Below the pieces are notes generated by a model that did no database searches, was not told where the DNA came from, and worked only from the letters and a program-made list of their open reading frames with translations. Of a stretch of 64,000 nt of DNA, positions 20,906 through 32,754 are shown piece after piece; position 1 is the first letter of the stretch, and each line of letters begins with the position of its first letter. The position numbers and the translations under genes were made by a program. The stretch spans positions 55,322,838 to 55,386,837 of the forward strand of contig ML679958.1 in the NCBI GenBank assembly GCA_007922225.1. The letters are read 5' to 3'. Origin of the DNA: Emydura subglobosa. Taxonomy: Eukaryota; Chordata; Testudines; Chelidae.

Positions 20906-23029
20906 GCTCTGCTCTGTACTTTATGTTCAGACATCCAATTTTATGACAAGGTAACAGTGCTAAAGCTTGTATTCTAAGTGAATCCTTGTGGAATCAATAC
21001 AGCCTGAGAGTTAGACACTACTATTCTGCTCATGATGTTGACATTCCATTTCTTCTGCTACATTCAAGGCCTTGTGCATCACATTATGTGCCACACAAAA
21101 TGGACATTTACCATTGTATTAGATTTCTGTGTAATGCCTTGTGTGTGCCGAAAAACCCACAAAATGCTGCCACCTTCTGCTCTTGACCTTGGCTATCCAC
21201 TCTTTCGCAGAGTCCCACTGACTTCGCTTGAGTTACATTAGATTTACACTTGTGTAACAAAGAATAGAACTTGGTGCGTTGTTTACAGATGACAGGAATA
21301 ACATGTGAAAAAGGTTCTAAAATCATCAGCATTTTGTGTCTTTAGACTGAATTCTTCTTTTAGTTTACACCTTTCTCAGCCCCCTATTCTCCACTGAACC
21401 CCACCTGGGCAGATTTCCATAGCTGTACAGAGCCTCACTGATTGTAACTGGACACTTCTTGAGCACAGGGTTCAGTGCAGGAACATGATCTACATCAGGA
21501 ATCTTCTCATTAAAGCCACTGGAGTTATTAGGATTTACACTAATGTGAGAGCAGAATCTGACCTTGTGTTTTTATGTTTTGTTGATGCTGATTTTCCTGT
21601 CTGCACTGTCTTTGCAGTCTTCAAATATATAATAAGAGACAAGTATAATTTATATATATATGTATGTATATATATTATATTTAGCACAGGAGAATTTCCG
21701 TATAACAACTGTAGGTAAAGAACAAGAAAGAAGTGGATGTTGGCTTTCTTGCAGGTTATAAAACCACCCAGAGATTTCAATGTACACCTCTGGAAAGTAA
21801 ATAAAGATTTGATGGAAATATTAAGATGATTTTAAAAGAGTTAAATGTTAGCTTCCGTTACTGTCTCATCTCAAAAATATTAAACAACAACAACAAAATT
21901 GTCCCTTAATAAACTAACTGTTCTGCAATAAATACTTATTGCAGAACAAACACAGCTCAATAGGGAAACATATTTTTAAAGACCCTGTGGTTTCTGATTA
22001 CTATAAAAGTACTGACGATGGCTGAAGGCACAGAATCAGTGCAGGAATAAGTCTGAGTATATTGTTTTTTCTGAGATTTCCAGAAACCAGATCTATGAAA
22101 ATAATAAGAATAATAAAAAAGTATTCTAAAACCATATTTGTGCCAAAACAAATTAACTGCTTTACTCTGTGATATTTTTTAATAACTTACTGTAAACAAT
22201 ATTAATTATTCACTTAGCTGCAATTGGCAGATTTTACAGCCATATAGAAATCATATCCTGCTAAAATAATGACTTGGACTCACAAGAGCAGCTTGTGGAG
22301 GAGGGGATGCCAAGAAGGAGGCAGGAGATGGATAACTCCATAAGAAGGCGCTCTCACAGAGCTTTCCCAAGATCATTCCAGTGCGGTATGAGGTATTGTG
22401 CCTCCAGTGCCCATAAAACACCCCTTAGATCCTCGCCAGTGTGGTTTCACATTGTGCAGAGGGTATGCACCATGACTCCAAAGCCTGCTCATGCCCCATC
22501 ATGGTGTAGCAGAACCATACAGGCTCTGCTGATGGGCACCTGCTGCTGTCAAGGAGGCAAGGAACAGGATTTCCCCTGTATGGATGTTCCAGGGGTTAAG
22601 ACACAGGAAGGGGAGAAGCTAATGACAGAGTTTGTTTACATGGATACATCTAATTCCTAATTACCTTCAAATTCTAAAGTCTCATCTGTTTGTTACTTTT
22701 GAATCCAAGGTATTCAACAGTGTAACCCAGGCACTAATGAAAGGGGATGTCAGGTAACATCTCACCTCCTTTTCCTCTGCTAAAAGCGGGAAGGTGCTCC
22801 GACCTCCTCTCCCTGGCTTGGATAAGCAGCACTCTCCAACAACGCCGATGCCTCCATGACTGGTGTGTTGAGAGTTCCTTCTCCTGTGTCAGTCTTTTTG
22901 AATCCTGGGTGCAATCCTTGAATCAGTTTAAAGAGAAAGGGTCAAAGTTATCTCAGGTGTAATGCTTAGGAAGTTACTGAGTTATACCATGGATGTATTT
23001 AGCCCAGGTTTTTTTTTTTTTCCTCGAGA
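20906..23029. other. no gene; small repeat pieces and an AT microsatellite
   Basis: 21195-21260 and 21515-21570 are fragments of the 'gtaactt...tcagagcagaatctgacc' sauropsid repeat. 21649-21680 is an alternating TA/TATG tract. 22274-22660 holds a 128-codon frame without motif or compositional support. 23009-23020 is a T12 run. Confidence 0.45.
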
Positions 23030-23225
23030 ATGCAGCGTTGTTGTAGCTCTGTTGATCCCAGGCTATTAGATACAAGGTGGGTGAGGCAATATGTTTGATT
23101 GGACCGGCTTCTGTTGGTGAGAAAGACAAGCTTTTGAGATTACACAGGGCTGAAAAAGAACTTGAAAACTTGTCTTCTCACCAACAGAAGTTGGTCCAAT
23201 CAAAGATATTGCCTCACTCACCTTG
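23030..23225. repeat. long palindromic repeat (ggaccaacttctgttggtgag family), best copy
   Basis: The left arm runs 'gtagctctgttgatcccaggctattagatacaaggtgggtgaggcaatat...attggaccggcttctgttggtgagaaagacaagcttttgag'. The right arm is its inverse: 'aaaacttgtcttctcaccaacagaagttggtccaatcaaagatattgcctcactcaccttg'. The arms pair over about 75 bp with few mismatches. The unpaired centre is 'attacacagggctgaaaaagaacttg'. The transcript would fold into one long hairpin. Confidence 0.75.
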
Positions 23226-24204
23226 TTTTTCTGAAGAACACTGTCAATGTTTTCTGTACTTTATTTTTAATCTGTTTGGTCAAAATCCTGGCCTGATTTT
23301 CCCTTTTGACTTTGATAGGGTTTCACAGGGGAAATTCAGGACAGAATTTGGTCTTTAAAAAAAAAAAAGATGTAAGCAAAAAGAACAGCCTGTCAGAGAA
23401 AGAACTGATTAGATTTAAAGGCTTGAGTCTTCTGTCAGGTACAGAACGTAATTGCACAGAGCTGAGTCTGAGGATAGGTTTTTATCCTAAGAGTTTGTTG
23501 TCCCCAGCTTGTGATTTACCTGATGTTACTTACTTATTTAGATTTATAAAAGCAGACCAGAATAGATTTCTATTCTAAATGCTAGGCAACCTTCATGATT
23601 ATGTAAAATCACAACTAAGCATAAAGACAAAACCAGCAGTGACCTCCACCCTATAGAGCAGCCTCCAATAGAACTTACGGCAAAAGAAAGACTGAGAGAA
23701 AAGATCCTAGTCTCTCAAAAAGCCCCTCTCCCCCAAATAACTCTACAGCATGCCCTGGAAGCCAACAGTATCAGGCTGTTTTGTCAGGGTCCCAAGCACC
23801 AGCAAATCTACATCAGTGATGGGAACCAGACCGGAGAGGTTGGGGGATGCTATCTGGCATGAGTGGAAGCCTGCTAAGCTATGCAGCAGCCTCCTGCATC
23901 TGAGTCAACTGGGTCAAGAGCTCTAGCCCGATGGTTGGGAATGGGTGGCAGGCGAGCTCCCTCCTACCCATGCTCCAGGCCATCTGGGGGAGTGTGGGCC
24001 TGCTACTCTATCTGGGCACCTACCTTTCCACCTATCTCCCCACAGGAGAATTGTCATGATTTGGAGGGCAGGGTGGCTAAGTGGCTGAGGAGGTAGCCTG
24101 ACCTGCCTCCCGAGATGAACTCTGGAGCTGCACTGGGTCTGCTCTGTGGGGATTCTGAGTCTTCTCCTGAAGGAGGAGGGGACAGAGCCTGCTCTGCCTC
24201 CACA
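23226..24204. other. no confident feature
   Basis: 23280-23360 contains a 'cctggcctgattttcccttttgac...cagaatttgg' repeat fragment and an A12 run. 23640-24200 is more GC-rich and may be the decayed 5' side of the LINE that follows, but I see no protein motif in it. Confidence 0.4.
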
Positions 24205-25440
24205 GTCAGGTCTATGTCTTCTACCTCCAGGCTCTACATAGAGTCCTTTATAGTACAGGTAGTCCAGCATGGAGGAGTTCCCCTGGCTGCGCCAGAGGTT
24301 TGTCTTTGCAGGTATCACCAAGATCAGAGATCTCCTCGACTATGACCAGAGGGACTGGGTAGACCTCCTGGTGCTGAGTCGGCACCTGGGCCTCTCCACC
24401 TCTCATGTCCCCCAGTGTACATTCCTGGAGGTGAGGGCCTCCTTGCTGCCCACCTCTCGGGCCTTCCTTGAGTGGGCCCTGCGGCAGCGTGCTCCCCGCT
24501 TGCCCCTCACCTCTAACCTTTTGGACCTCACCATTGTACCCCTGTCTCACGAGGCCCCCCAGTCACCTTCGTCATACCATCCAAGCAGGGTGCATGACCA
24601 TTTCTGAACAGTGCCTAGGAAATGGCTGTACGTGCGCATGCTCCATACCCTTCACTTCCTCCCCTCATCTCCTGCCCTGACACCAAGTGATGGGATCTCC
24701 TATCTGGGGAGAGGGTGAGGAGCCCTGGTGGGCCAGTCTGTATTCCATCCTGGTCCCCCTAATATCCTCCAGGGATATTAGCTGGCAGCTCCTTCACCGT
24801 GCCATGAGCACAGGCGTGTACTTGCATGGTTGATCCATCTCCTTGACACTTGCCCCTTCTATGGCAGGAGGGAGACCCTGGTGCACCTCTACCTCAAGTG
24901 TGCCTTTTCTGGCTCCTCCAGAACCTTCTATTCAGGTTCTGGATGCACTTTTCCACACACCTCCTGATGTTTGTGCACCCCATCCATGGTGCCACAAAGT
25001 TGCAAGACCTCTGCATCAGCTTCCTCCTGGTGCTGCCCAAGGTGGCCATCCACCACACCAGCAGGAGGGTGTTGGATGGGGAGGTGCTCTGAGACTATGG
25101 GGCCAATTTCTGGTCCTCTCTTCAGTCACACATCCAGCCAGAGTTCTTCTGGGCCCCATCCACTGGCTCCCTACATACCTTCTAGGGGCAGTGGGTGCTG
25201 TCTGGGGTTCTCTGCTCGGTGTCCCCCTCTGACTCTCTCTTTATAACCCTGTGACCCTCATTCCAGTCCCTTTTTATCATTTGTTGCCCTGCAAACTTCT
25301 TTGAACCCTGGGTTCAGTGGCTTCTCCCCTTGGGCTGTAGGAGGGGCCATCTGACGTGGGTGGGCGCCCCAGGACTTCAACAGGTGAAGGTGCTCAGTCC
25401 TGACAATTTTGAACCAGGGAGGCAGAGAAGGAAGTGAATT
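24205..25440 (+). mobile_element. Tx1/L1-like LINE, 3' end
   Basis: This segment encodes, with frameshifts, the post-RT region of the same LINE family that lies inverted at about 49-54.8 kb. Both share I-R-D-L-L-D-Y-D-Q-x-D-W-V-D. The 3' UTRs also match: 'gaaccctgggttcagtggcttctccccttgggctg..ggaggggcc' here at about 25300-25352, against 'gggttcagtggctcctccccttaggctgggggaggggcc' in the minus-strand copy. No RT domain is present, so this is a 5'-truncated insertion. The boundary near 24205 is a guess; recognisable protein homology starts at about 24269. Confidence 0.75.
24269..25260 (+). pseudogene. LINE ORF2 C-terminal region with degenerate zinc-binding motif
   Basis: The first 112 codons (24269-24607) are open and contain I-R-D-L-L-D-Y-D-Q-R-D-W-V-D and L-S-R-H-L-G-L-S. 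After several frame changes the C-terminal zinc-binding segment appears near 24849-24905 as C-P-F-Y-G-R-R-E-T-L-V-H-L-Y-L-K-C. The family pattern is C-P-F-C-G...H-x4-C, so the second Cys has become Tyr. From about 24902 another frame gives L-F-R-F-W-M-H-F-S-T-H-L-L and later V-L-S-G-V-L-C-S-V-S-P-S. The minus-strand copy reads L-R-F-W-L-H-F-S-L-H-L and A-L-S-G-V-F-C-S-V-C-P-S at these points. In live elements this region is thought to help bind RNA or target DNA. Confidence 0.75.
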
Positions 25441-25589
25441 CTACAGTTGAGGAGTTCTCCCAGAGAATGCCATGCAAGCCCATGGCCTAATTTATCTATC
25501 GAGGGAATTCCAGATCAAGCACAACTGCAGCAGGACAACACTGGAAGACAGCTGATCCTTCACATAGGCAGGTCCCAAGCCATTGAGGG

Positions 25590-26285
25590 ACAGATTTTCA
25601 AAAGTATTTAAGTGCCTAATTCCCACAGAAATCAATGGGAATTAGGGATGGTATCCACAAAGGTAAATAGGTGCCTCAACCCAGATTTTTAAAGGTATTT
25701 AGTCCCCCTCTGCCTGAGAAAAAGGGATCCATAGAAGAATGTGCCACGTCCCAGATGAGTGCCGTAACCACTGGACTAAAATTATGAAGGAAGTCCTCCT
25801 CCCTCTGCCACATTTTGTGGAGTTCAGAGGCATCTGAGCACACCCATTGGATCAGCCCCTGCACACAACTTAGTCAGCTGAACTTTTCTTTTTCCCCAAT
25901 TCACGGATCACTAGCAGAGACAGGTGATGAGCTCCACGAAAGGAGCAGCCTTCTCACCAGCATCTCCCAGGGGCTAGCTCTGGCAGCTCCCCCCTTGCAT
26001 GCTGGCTTTTGTGAATGGCATTCTAAGGCACCTCTCTCTCCCCATTCATTGTCTAGGGAGTCTAGGTGCCTATCTCGGGCTTTGCGGACCGCAGTGTTGT
26101 TCCTCCGATTTTCTAGGTACCTGAAAGTCAGATGTTGCAACACCATAGTCCCTTTTGTGGATCTGGGGGTAGGTGCCTAAATACCTTTGAGGACCTGGGC
26201 CCTAGTGGGATTTTCAAGAAAGCCTAGGTGCCTCACTCTTATCTTTGGGCACCTAAATAATTTTGAAAAGCTGGCACTTAGGGCT
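25590..26285. repeat. compound sauropsid repeat with a tRNA-like SINE head on the minus strand
   Basis: The two ends are related inverted motifs: 'tttcaaaagtatttaagtgcctaattcccacag' at about 25597-25629, and 'ctttgggcacctaaataattttgaaaagctggcac' at about 26242-26276. Between them, 25715-25790 read on the minus strand gives 'tagtccagtggttacggcactcatctgggacgtggcac'. This resembles the tRNA-derived head of SINEs. The frame at 25815-26180 inside it is not a gene. Confidence 0.5.
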
Positions 26286-27399
26286 TGCTAGTTCAGAACC
26301 CACACTGTAATTACCACCCTGAAACAGAGAGGTAGGCAGTGCAGATTATAGAGCACCAGTTTAATATGCTCAAGGCAAGGTAACACCTTTTAACGGCAAC
26401 ATTCTGCGCCAGCCCAAGCTTCTAAATGAATGTAAGATATAGCCCCTAAGCAGAGTGCACTGCAGGGATCTAATCCATATGGCTGGAGATGCAAAGCAAT
26501 AAACAAGTCCAGAAGCTGTGAAACACTTTTGCTTTAATGTTTGCTTCCTGTGGGTTGGGGAGAGGGACGCTGTATGTTTGCCACCTGATTATTTTTGTGG
26601 GTGATTAACAGGTTAAATTGAAGCTACTCTCTCTTCCAGCTAGTTCTAATAACCACATACCTCCTTACCACTCTCAGTTAATTATCAAGCATAACCAGTT
26701 AGAAAGCTATTAAATAATTGTAACACATTTTACACTGTTAAAAAATGAATATGAACTTTATATGATGATATTTTCATATCCCTTGTTAATATTCCATATC
26801 AGTTTAATATAATGACTTATGACAAGTCCAGTAAACATCTTTTATTACAGTTTTAGCATGATTTCCCCCTATGTTTTCTATATACTAAATCAGTACATCA
26901 GAGAGGAGTCAGTGCGAAACATTAAAGTGCCAGCCTACTGGGAAGAGGAGTGGATACAGTGGTAGCAACATTGGATTGACTCCCATGAGGGATTCTGCCT
27001 CCCCAATAGTGTCATATAGGGTTCATAAAGAGCCCTGAAGGAGGGGAAATTTCTCTGGCATGAGCAATCTGATGGACTTCCATAGATGATCCTATGTTGT
27101 CCTCCACCTTCCACCAGCCCCTGTGCAAGAAGCATGATAGGGGGGCATAGTAAGAAGAGGACTGATAGCAGGCAGGCCCATAGCTATAGGGGTATTTTAG
27201 GCTGCTCTGAACCATGGCTGCTGCCCCAGGCTGATCTAATTTACACCGGAGCACTAACATCCACAGTGTCCCATGATCCCAAGGGTGCAAAGGTGGCTTG
27301 TAAACATCTTTGTTCCCATCCCACCCCATTTGTGCTGAACCTTCTGATTTCAGAATCTCAGCCCTGAGTTCTAGTCCTATGTTGACTTCCTCTGTAGCC
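26286..27399. other. no confident feature
   Basis: Unique-looking DNA. 26935-27330 is GC-richer and holds overlapping short frames on both strands, without motif. It may be an unrecognised repeat. Confidence 0.35.
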
Positions 27400-27740
27400 T
27401 TCGCAAGTCATTTAGGGCTCGATCCACAAAAGGGCATAGGCTCAGCATTGCAACACCTAACTTTAGGTACTCTGCCACCCACTGGAATCCACAACCCCAC
27501 TTGAGGACCAAGTTCCCTATACAATGCTTGGGGATAATTAGGTGCCTCAGAATGGGATTCACAGTAGCTGGCAGGCTGAGAAGGGGGCCACCTAAATTAG
27601 CCTGTAGAAAACGCAGAGAAGAGGTGTGGGGCCTAAGCCACACCCCTAAACATGAGTTAGGTGCCTAAGTCTGGGCTGGAGGGAGGCACCTCCCACCACT
27701 CTGGATTCATAGCTGTGACCCCTTTCCTGGAGTTAGGGCT
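27400..27740. repeat. possible palindromic repeat ('aggtgcctaa' family)
   Basis: Multiple 'aacacctaactttagg', 'taattaggtgcctcagaatgggattcacag' and 'gagttaggtgcctaagt' motifs occur in both orientations, like the repeat ends at 25590 and 26250 and the unit at 30800-31045. Boundaries are approximate. Confidence 0.4.
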
Positions 27741-27774
27741 GATCTGGCTTAGATGTCTTTCTCACCAAAGGTAA

Positions 27775-27990
27775 TGGCATTATGATATTTGCAGTCTTAT
27801 CTATCCCTTCCCTAATGGTTCTGACCATGCTGTTAGCTTTTTTTACTGCCATTGCTTAGTGGGCAGATGTTTTCAGAGAACGATCCCTGATGACTCCAAG
27901 ATCTCTTCTTGAGTGGTAACAGCTAATTTAGCCCCTGTCATTTTGTATGTAAGGTTGGGATTATTTTTCCCAATGTGCATTGATTAATGT
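27775..27990. repeat. possible old LINE-derived repeat
   Basis: 'ctgttagcttttttactgccattgcttagtgggcagatgttttcagagaacgatccctgatgactccaagatctcttcttgagtggtaacagctaatttagcccc...ttgggattatttttcccaatgtgcat' matches a very common sauropsid interspersed repeat that I remember. I cannot assign its family without a search. Confidence 0.5.
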
Positions 27991-30799
27991 TTGTTAAGTG
28001 CTTGTATATGGAAGACCTCCACATTGTTATTCAAAGCCCCCTTCAAAACACCACTTTTGAGGTAGCCAGCACTTTTACAGTAGTTGTACCATGCAGCTCC
28101 CTCTTCTGAGTAAACTGAAAAGAGCTGATATACCAATATTGTTATATAAATGAAGATCCACACGACATTTTTAGTTACAACCTACAGATTGAGAATCACT
28201 CATGTAAAAGAAGGAGAAACATCCATTGTGTTGTTTAATCAGAAGCAAAGACAGCATTAACTGACTCCAGAAAGGATTGTCTAAAATTCCATGACCAGAA
28301 TGGTCATTGTCAGTCAGGGACTTTAACAGAGATGGAGAAGAAAAGAGGGAAAATCCTCTGGACTTCAAAAGAGATTTAACTAATAGGGCTCTATAGAAAT
28401 GTAATAGACTGCTATAGGAATTACTTAAAAAGTCAGTATGATTAAATAATTGTCCATCTACCTTCCAACGTCAATAACAGATGACTAAATGTCTCTTGGG
28501 ATAAGTAGATTATAAAACACAGACTTCTCCCTCCTCATCTCAAAATCACACTTCATTCATGTGACAAGCTGGCAATGAGTGAGGTTGTAGTGTAATAGCC
28601 AACTAAGTTCAAAGGCAGCTTTGTTCCTTCACATGAGTTTTTGGAGCTTGTAGTTGAATGTTAACATGACTTCTACTTTCCCTTGCAATTTTATAAATCT
28701 GTGTTCCCCATGGGTGAAAGCTACCGGAGCAATGGTATGTAGGCAAATCCCTGCCCTTCCACTGAGCAGACTTGGTAGACGTACAATATGTTCAGAGGTA
28801 CTAGGATTGCTTTCAGGAATAATCTTGACATCCAACCTCTCATGTAATTAGCACAATTGCAGATTTTCACAAGGGATTCTCTGCTCTTGTCAAAATCTTT
28901 ACCATAACAACCTTTGAATTACAATACAGCAGTAAGTGTATCACAATGTTCAGCAGAGGAAGAGATGCAGTAAGAACATCTCTAAATGAAATTAATTAGG
29001 CTGGTTAATGTTCCTGCAGCATTTTGAAGCTGGAAAGCAGTATAGAAGTGCTAAATTATAATAATTAACATGCCAGATCTTATTAAATTTTTGCCCTTTT
29101 CTTACCCAGGCAAGTCTCCCATTGAAGTCAATGGGAGATTTGGTTGAGTCAGAAGTTAGTTGAATCTATATTTATTATTTTATTCTGAAATCTGTACTAA
29201 TATCCACCCAACTTGGTGGGTTTAAAAAAAAAAAGTATTTTCACAGTCCTCAGTACTCAGTTTTCCTGGGAAAATATTAAGCTAAAAATTGTTTGAATCT
29301 TTTTTCAGCTGTATTAACTGTTTGCAATAGAAACGAGGGGTTTTTTTTTTTGGTTTTTTTTAAAGCTGTAATAAATATAGTAGGGCTTCTCTCCCTCCTC
29401 CCCCCCCCAAAAAAAAAGCTTAAAAAGCCAAACCTTATTAAAAAATGTATAACCTCTTGGAGATCACCTCTTTCAGTTAGCTGCAGAATTGTGAAAACAT
29501 TCATGTTTTTAGCTTTACAAAGTGAAATTTAGTGAAGAGATGTCAAAGGATGCTTGTGAAAGGATGCAAAACTGACCTTTCCATCATTTATCCCTATAGA
29601 AGGTACAGTTTTGCCTCCTTAACTCACATGAAGTAGGCATTTGTTCAGTAGGTATCCCCCAGATTTCGACATAATAAAGGACTACTCAGTCTGAGCAAGG
29701 ACGGCAGAAAGAGTTCCTGGAGTAAACGCAGCAATTAAAGTGCTTACACACTGCCTCTTCAATCTACAGCAACAGCGTTGTAGAGGGATGATGTCTAGAG
29801 GTGAGAAGTGAATTCAGTCCTTATGCTCATTGACTTCTCACTAGGATGCCAACCATAATACTCCTTCCTGGTAGTTATAGTACAATTGGTTTAATTACAA
29901 AAATAAGGGCCAAATCCTGTCGCTTTAATCACGCATGTAATTCCCAATGAAGCCAGCAATACTTCTCACGTAAAGCAGTCGGGATTTTGATAAAGATCTT
30001 ATAATTTCCTTTTTCCCTGGAAAAATAATATGGTTTCGACAGTCTCCAAAATCTCTATAGCAATTTTGAGAGCAGTGAACTTCAGGGAAAACACATCAAG
30101 TTGTGAAACACAGTAACGTCCAACATTTCCAGATTTTTTGATAGGCTTGCAATTCCTCCATTACCCCAAGGATTTATACAGGTGTAAACAGAAGATGCAG
30201 CTATCCTGAATGCTGTGAGAAAAAAACCCTAAATTTAAAATAAGATCCTTTTTGTTTTGCTTAGCATCATGTTAAGATTGAAGATCTGAGTGAAACGCAA
30301 ATCAGCCACTGCAAGAGGAAACTATATGCAGACTTCATACAGAGAATTTAGAATATTCATTAGCAATGTTAACAGATTTCAGTTGGATTCTAGTCCTTGA
30401 ATATTATTATGGTACCATAATAGAGCAGGGCAGCTAAGAGTCAAATGAAAGTTCTGATCCCTCCTTTGCAAAGCTTCCACTCTGTGTTTAGACATAAGAC
30501 AATAAGTGACAGCAGACTGAGGAAAGAGAGGACAGTAGTTACAACAATAAAATCACAGTGTAATTTGGATTGATTAGAATTATATATTAGCTGACCAACT
30601 AAAGAGTGTATGGTACCTATGTGAACATTTTCTTGTATAACACATTACAACCCCCAAATTCCAGATTATGTATTAAAAATAAATCATCTTGGAAAAACCC
30701 CAGCACTCGGCATCATTGTACGGTTTCCCTATTAGCACTGCTTGTCCTGATAGAGTGGCTATGTAATCTGGTCAGTTCGGCCCAGATTTTTAAAAGGAA
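27991..30799. other. no gene; scattered repeat pieces and homopolymers
   Basis: 29110-29150 ('cccattgaagtcaatgggagatttggttgag') and 29905-29990 are fragments of the common sauropsid 'gtcaatggg' repeat. Homopolymer runs lie at about 29223-29234 (A), 29341-29351 (T) and 29401-29417 (C then A). The remainder looks unique. Short frames across the homopolymers are artefacts. Confidence 0.45.
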
Positions 30800-31045
30800 T
30801 TACTCTTCTCAGCAATGCATCGCCTAACTGACTAAGGAGCCAAAATCTATTTTCAAAAGTGAATTAGGCACTTAGGAGCCTGTGTCTCATTGAAAGTCAA
30901 GGAGATTTACACTCCTAAACTCAGGATTTTTAAAAATATTTAGGTTCCTAACTCCTATTGGTTTCTTTGGGAATTAGGCCCCTAAATACCATTATAAATC
31001 CGGATTTAAGTGCCAACATCACTTTTGAAAATGAGACTTAGGTTT
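30800..31045. repeat. palindromic sauropsid repeat ('attaggcacttaggagcc' family)
   Basis: 'ttttcaaaagtgaattaggcacttaggagcctgtgtctcattgaaagtcaaggagatttacactcctaaactcagg...ttaggttcctaactcctattgg...gaattaggcccctaaatacc...cacttttgaaaatgagacttagg'. Left and right halves are related in inverse orientation. This is a decayed member of a family also seen at 25590 and 43630. Confidence 0.55.
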
Positions 31046-31049
31046 CTGA

Positions 31050-31172
31050 TAGGGTGACCAGATATCCCGATTTTATAGGGACAGTCCTGATATTTGGGGC
31101 TTTTTCTTATATAAGAGTCTATTATCCCCCACTCCCGTCCCGATTTTTCACACTTGCTATCTGGTCACCCTA
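31050..31172. mobile_element. short MITE with TAGGGTGACCAGATA termini
   Basis: The left end is TAGGGTGACCAGATATCCC and the right end is GCTATCTGGTCACCCTA. They are exact inverses over 15 bp (TAGGGTGACCAGATA / TATCTGGTCACCCTA). The total length is 123 bp. The outermost TA on each side could be a TA target duplication, which would suggest a Tc1/mariner-like mobiliser, but this is not certain. No coding capacity. Confidence 0.85.
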
Positions 31173-32168
31173 GTCTCTAAATCAGTTAAGTATTGCAATA
31201 GCGAGTGGAGCAACATCTAAATATCTTAAAAATTCTGGGCCTTCACTGTTAGTTTCTCCAAACACCTGGAATTGGAATGAGTTAGAGGGTTAAGTTAGCT
31301 GGAATCAGGTGTTTGTTTCTTTCTTTTTTAATGTTAAACCTTTTTGGGGAAAGGACTTCAACTGAAATCCTGGCTCCACTTAATTCAATGGCAAAAAAAT
31401 CTCCTGGTCTTCAAACTATGGTATAAAGTTGAGGTATCAGCACTTATCTCTCATGGCAATGGGAATTTCCTAAAAAACCTGAGTTAGATCAAATGGATAA
31501 ATTAGATTGATAACTATCTTTATTAGGCATGCCACAATGTTATGTTAAACAAATAACAACAAAGAAGCGTCATCTGTTGGGGGAACCATGGATTGTTAAA
31601 GGGTGAGACCAATACAAAATTACCAGGGGAAAAATGTCTAAAGTTTGTAACACATTTTGACAATTTTTTGTTTGGAAATGTTTAACTTCTCCAATATACC
31701 TTAGTTGGGGAAAAGGCACCAAAAACTACTCACAATAATATATTTCTATTTAATAATTAAATATAAAAAGAGAATACAATGAAATGAACTGTCAAGTATA
31801 AAAATCCTTTTAGTATTTCCTTTTCAAGTTCAAAATCTTTGTTGTGTTAGAGCATCTGTAATAGCTTTTTGTCAGGTTCTCTGAGACTTTTCCAATAGTG
31901 TTTCCATAGCAAATCTGAAAACACAGAGAATGCTTCCTTAGCATTAGAAATGCTCACTGCACACCAGACTATCCTTCTAGCTAGAAAATATACTTTGGGC
32001 AATTGTTTATTCTGTGCCTCCCTCAGTTCTGATCATTTGCGTCATCTTTTACTGCAACATAGTATTATCACATTATAATTCACAGCATCAGTCACATTTG
32101 AAAACTTTGGACAGTCCAGGATGGCATCCCACATATTGCTCCTTCTGTTTCTCCAACAAAATGAATAT
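31173..32168. other. no recognisable feature
   Basis: AT-rich and unique-looking. 31365-31410 is a weak 'tcctggctccacttaattcaatggc' repeat fragment. Confidence 0.4.
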
Positions 32169-32424
32169 GGCTTGGTCTATACTATCAACTTATGGATAAC
32201 TATGTCAGATTTTCCACACCCCTGAGCAAAGTAGTTATACCGATTTAGCCCTGGGTGCAGACAAAGCTATGTCGACTGGAAGGCTTCTCCTATCGACATA
32301 GCTACTGCCTCTTGGGAAGGTGTAGTATCTACACCAATGGGAGAAGCTCTAGCATCAGCATAGGTAGTGTCTTCATTAAGCACTACAGAGGCGCAGCTGC
32401 AGTACTGTAAGTATAGACAAGTCC
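32169..32424. mobile_element. MITE with GGCTTGGTCTATAC termini and internal hairpin
   Basis: Left end GGCTTGGTCTATACT, right end AGTATAGACAAGTCC. The inverse of the right end is GGACTTGTCTATACT, so the termini match with about two differences. The interior has an inverted repeat 'ctatgtcgactgga...tcctatcgacatag' (32269-32303) and a second 'ggtgtagtatctacacc' (32320-32336). It is about 256 bp and non-coding. Confidence 0.75.
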
Positions 32425-32754
32425 TTTGTTCTGAATCAAACAGCTGAACTGCCTTGAATTCAAGCATGTTGTTCTAGTATTCTTTCTAGTTTTTCATAGC
32501 TTTTTTACACCACATGGGATAGATCCACCCAAGTCCTTTTTCAACTAACAGCTAACTTTTCAACAGCATTGGGTCTGAAGTCCATAACACTACCATAAAA
32601 TAGAAGTCAAAACCACCAGAAGTTGACCCAGAGGCCATTATATATTGTTCCTCTCCAATTTTACTTATTTCTTGCAGGTTTTCTATTATTTTTTTCCAGC
32701 TTAACAAAGTGTTCAACCAACAAGTTGCTTTTGCTTTTGCAACTTGTCAAGGTT

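Noticed and set aside
21649..21680. Replication origin or regulatory AT element
   Set aside because: A simple alternating TA/TATG tract. Nothing beyond composition supports a function.
22274..22660. 128-codon open frame
   Set aside because: No recognisable motif. Cysteine- and arginine-rich composition reflects local GC content.
25715..25790. Possible functional tRNA on the minus strand
   Set aside because: Only a head-like resemblance ('tagtccagtggttacggcactcatctggga') within a larger repeat. No full cloverleaf or acceptor stem, so I treat it as SINE-derived.
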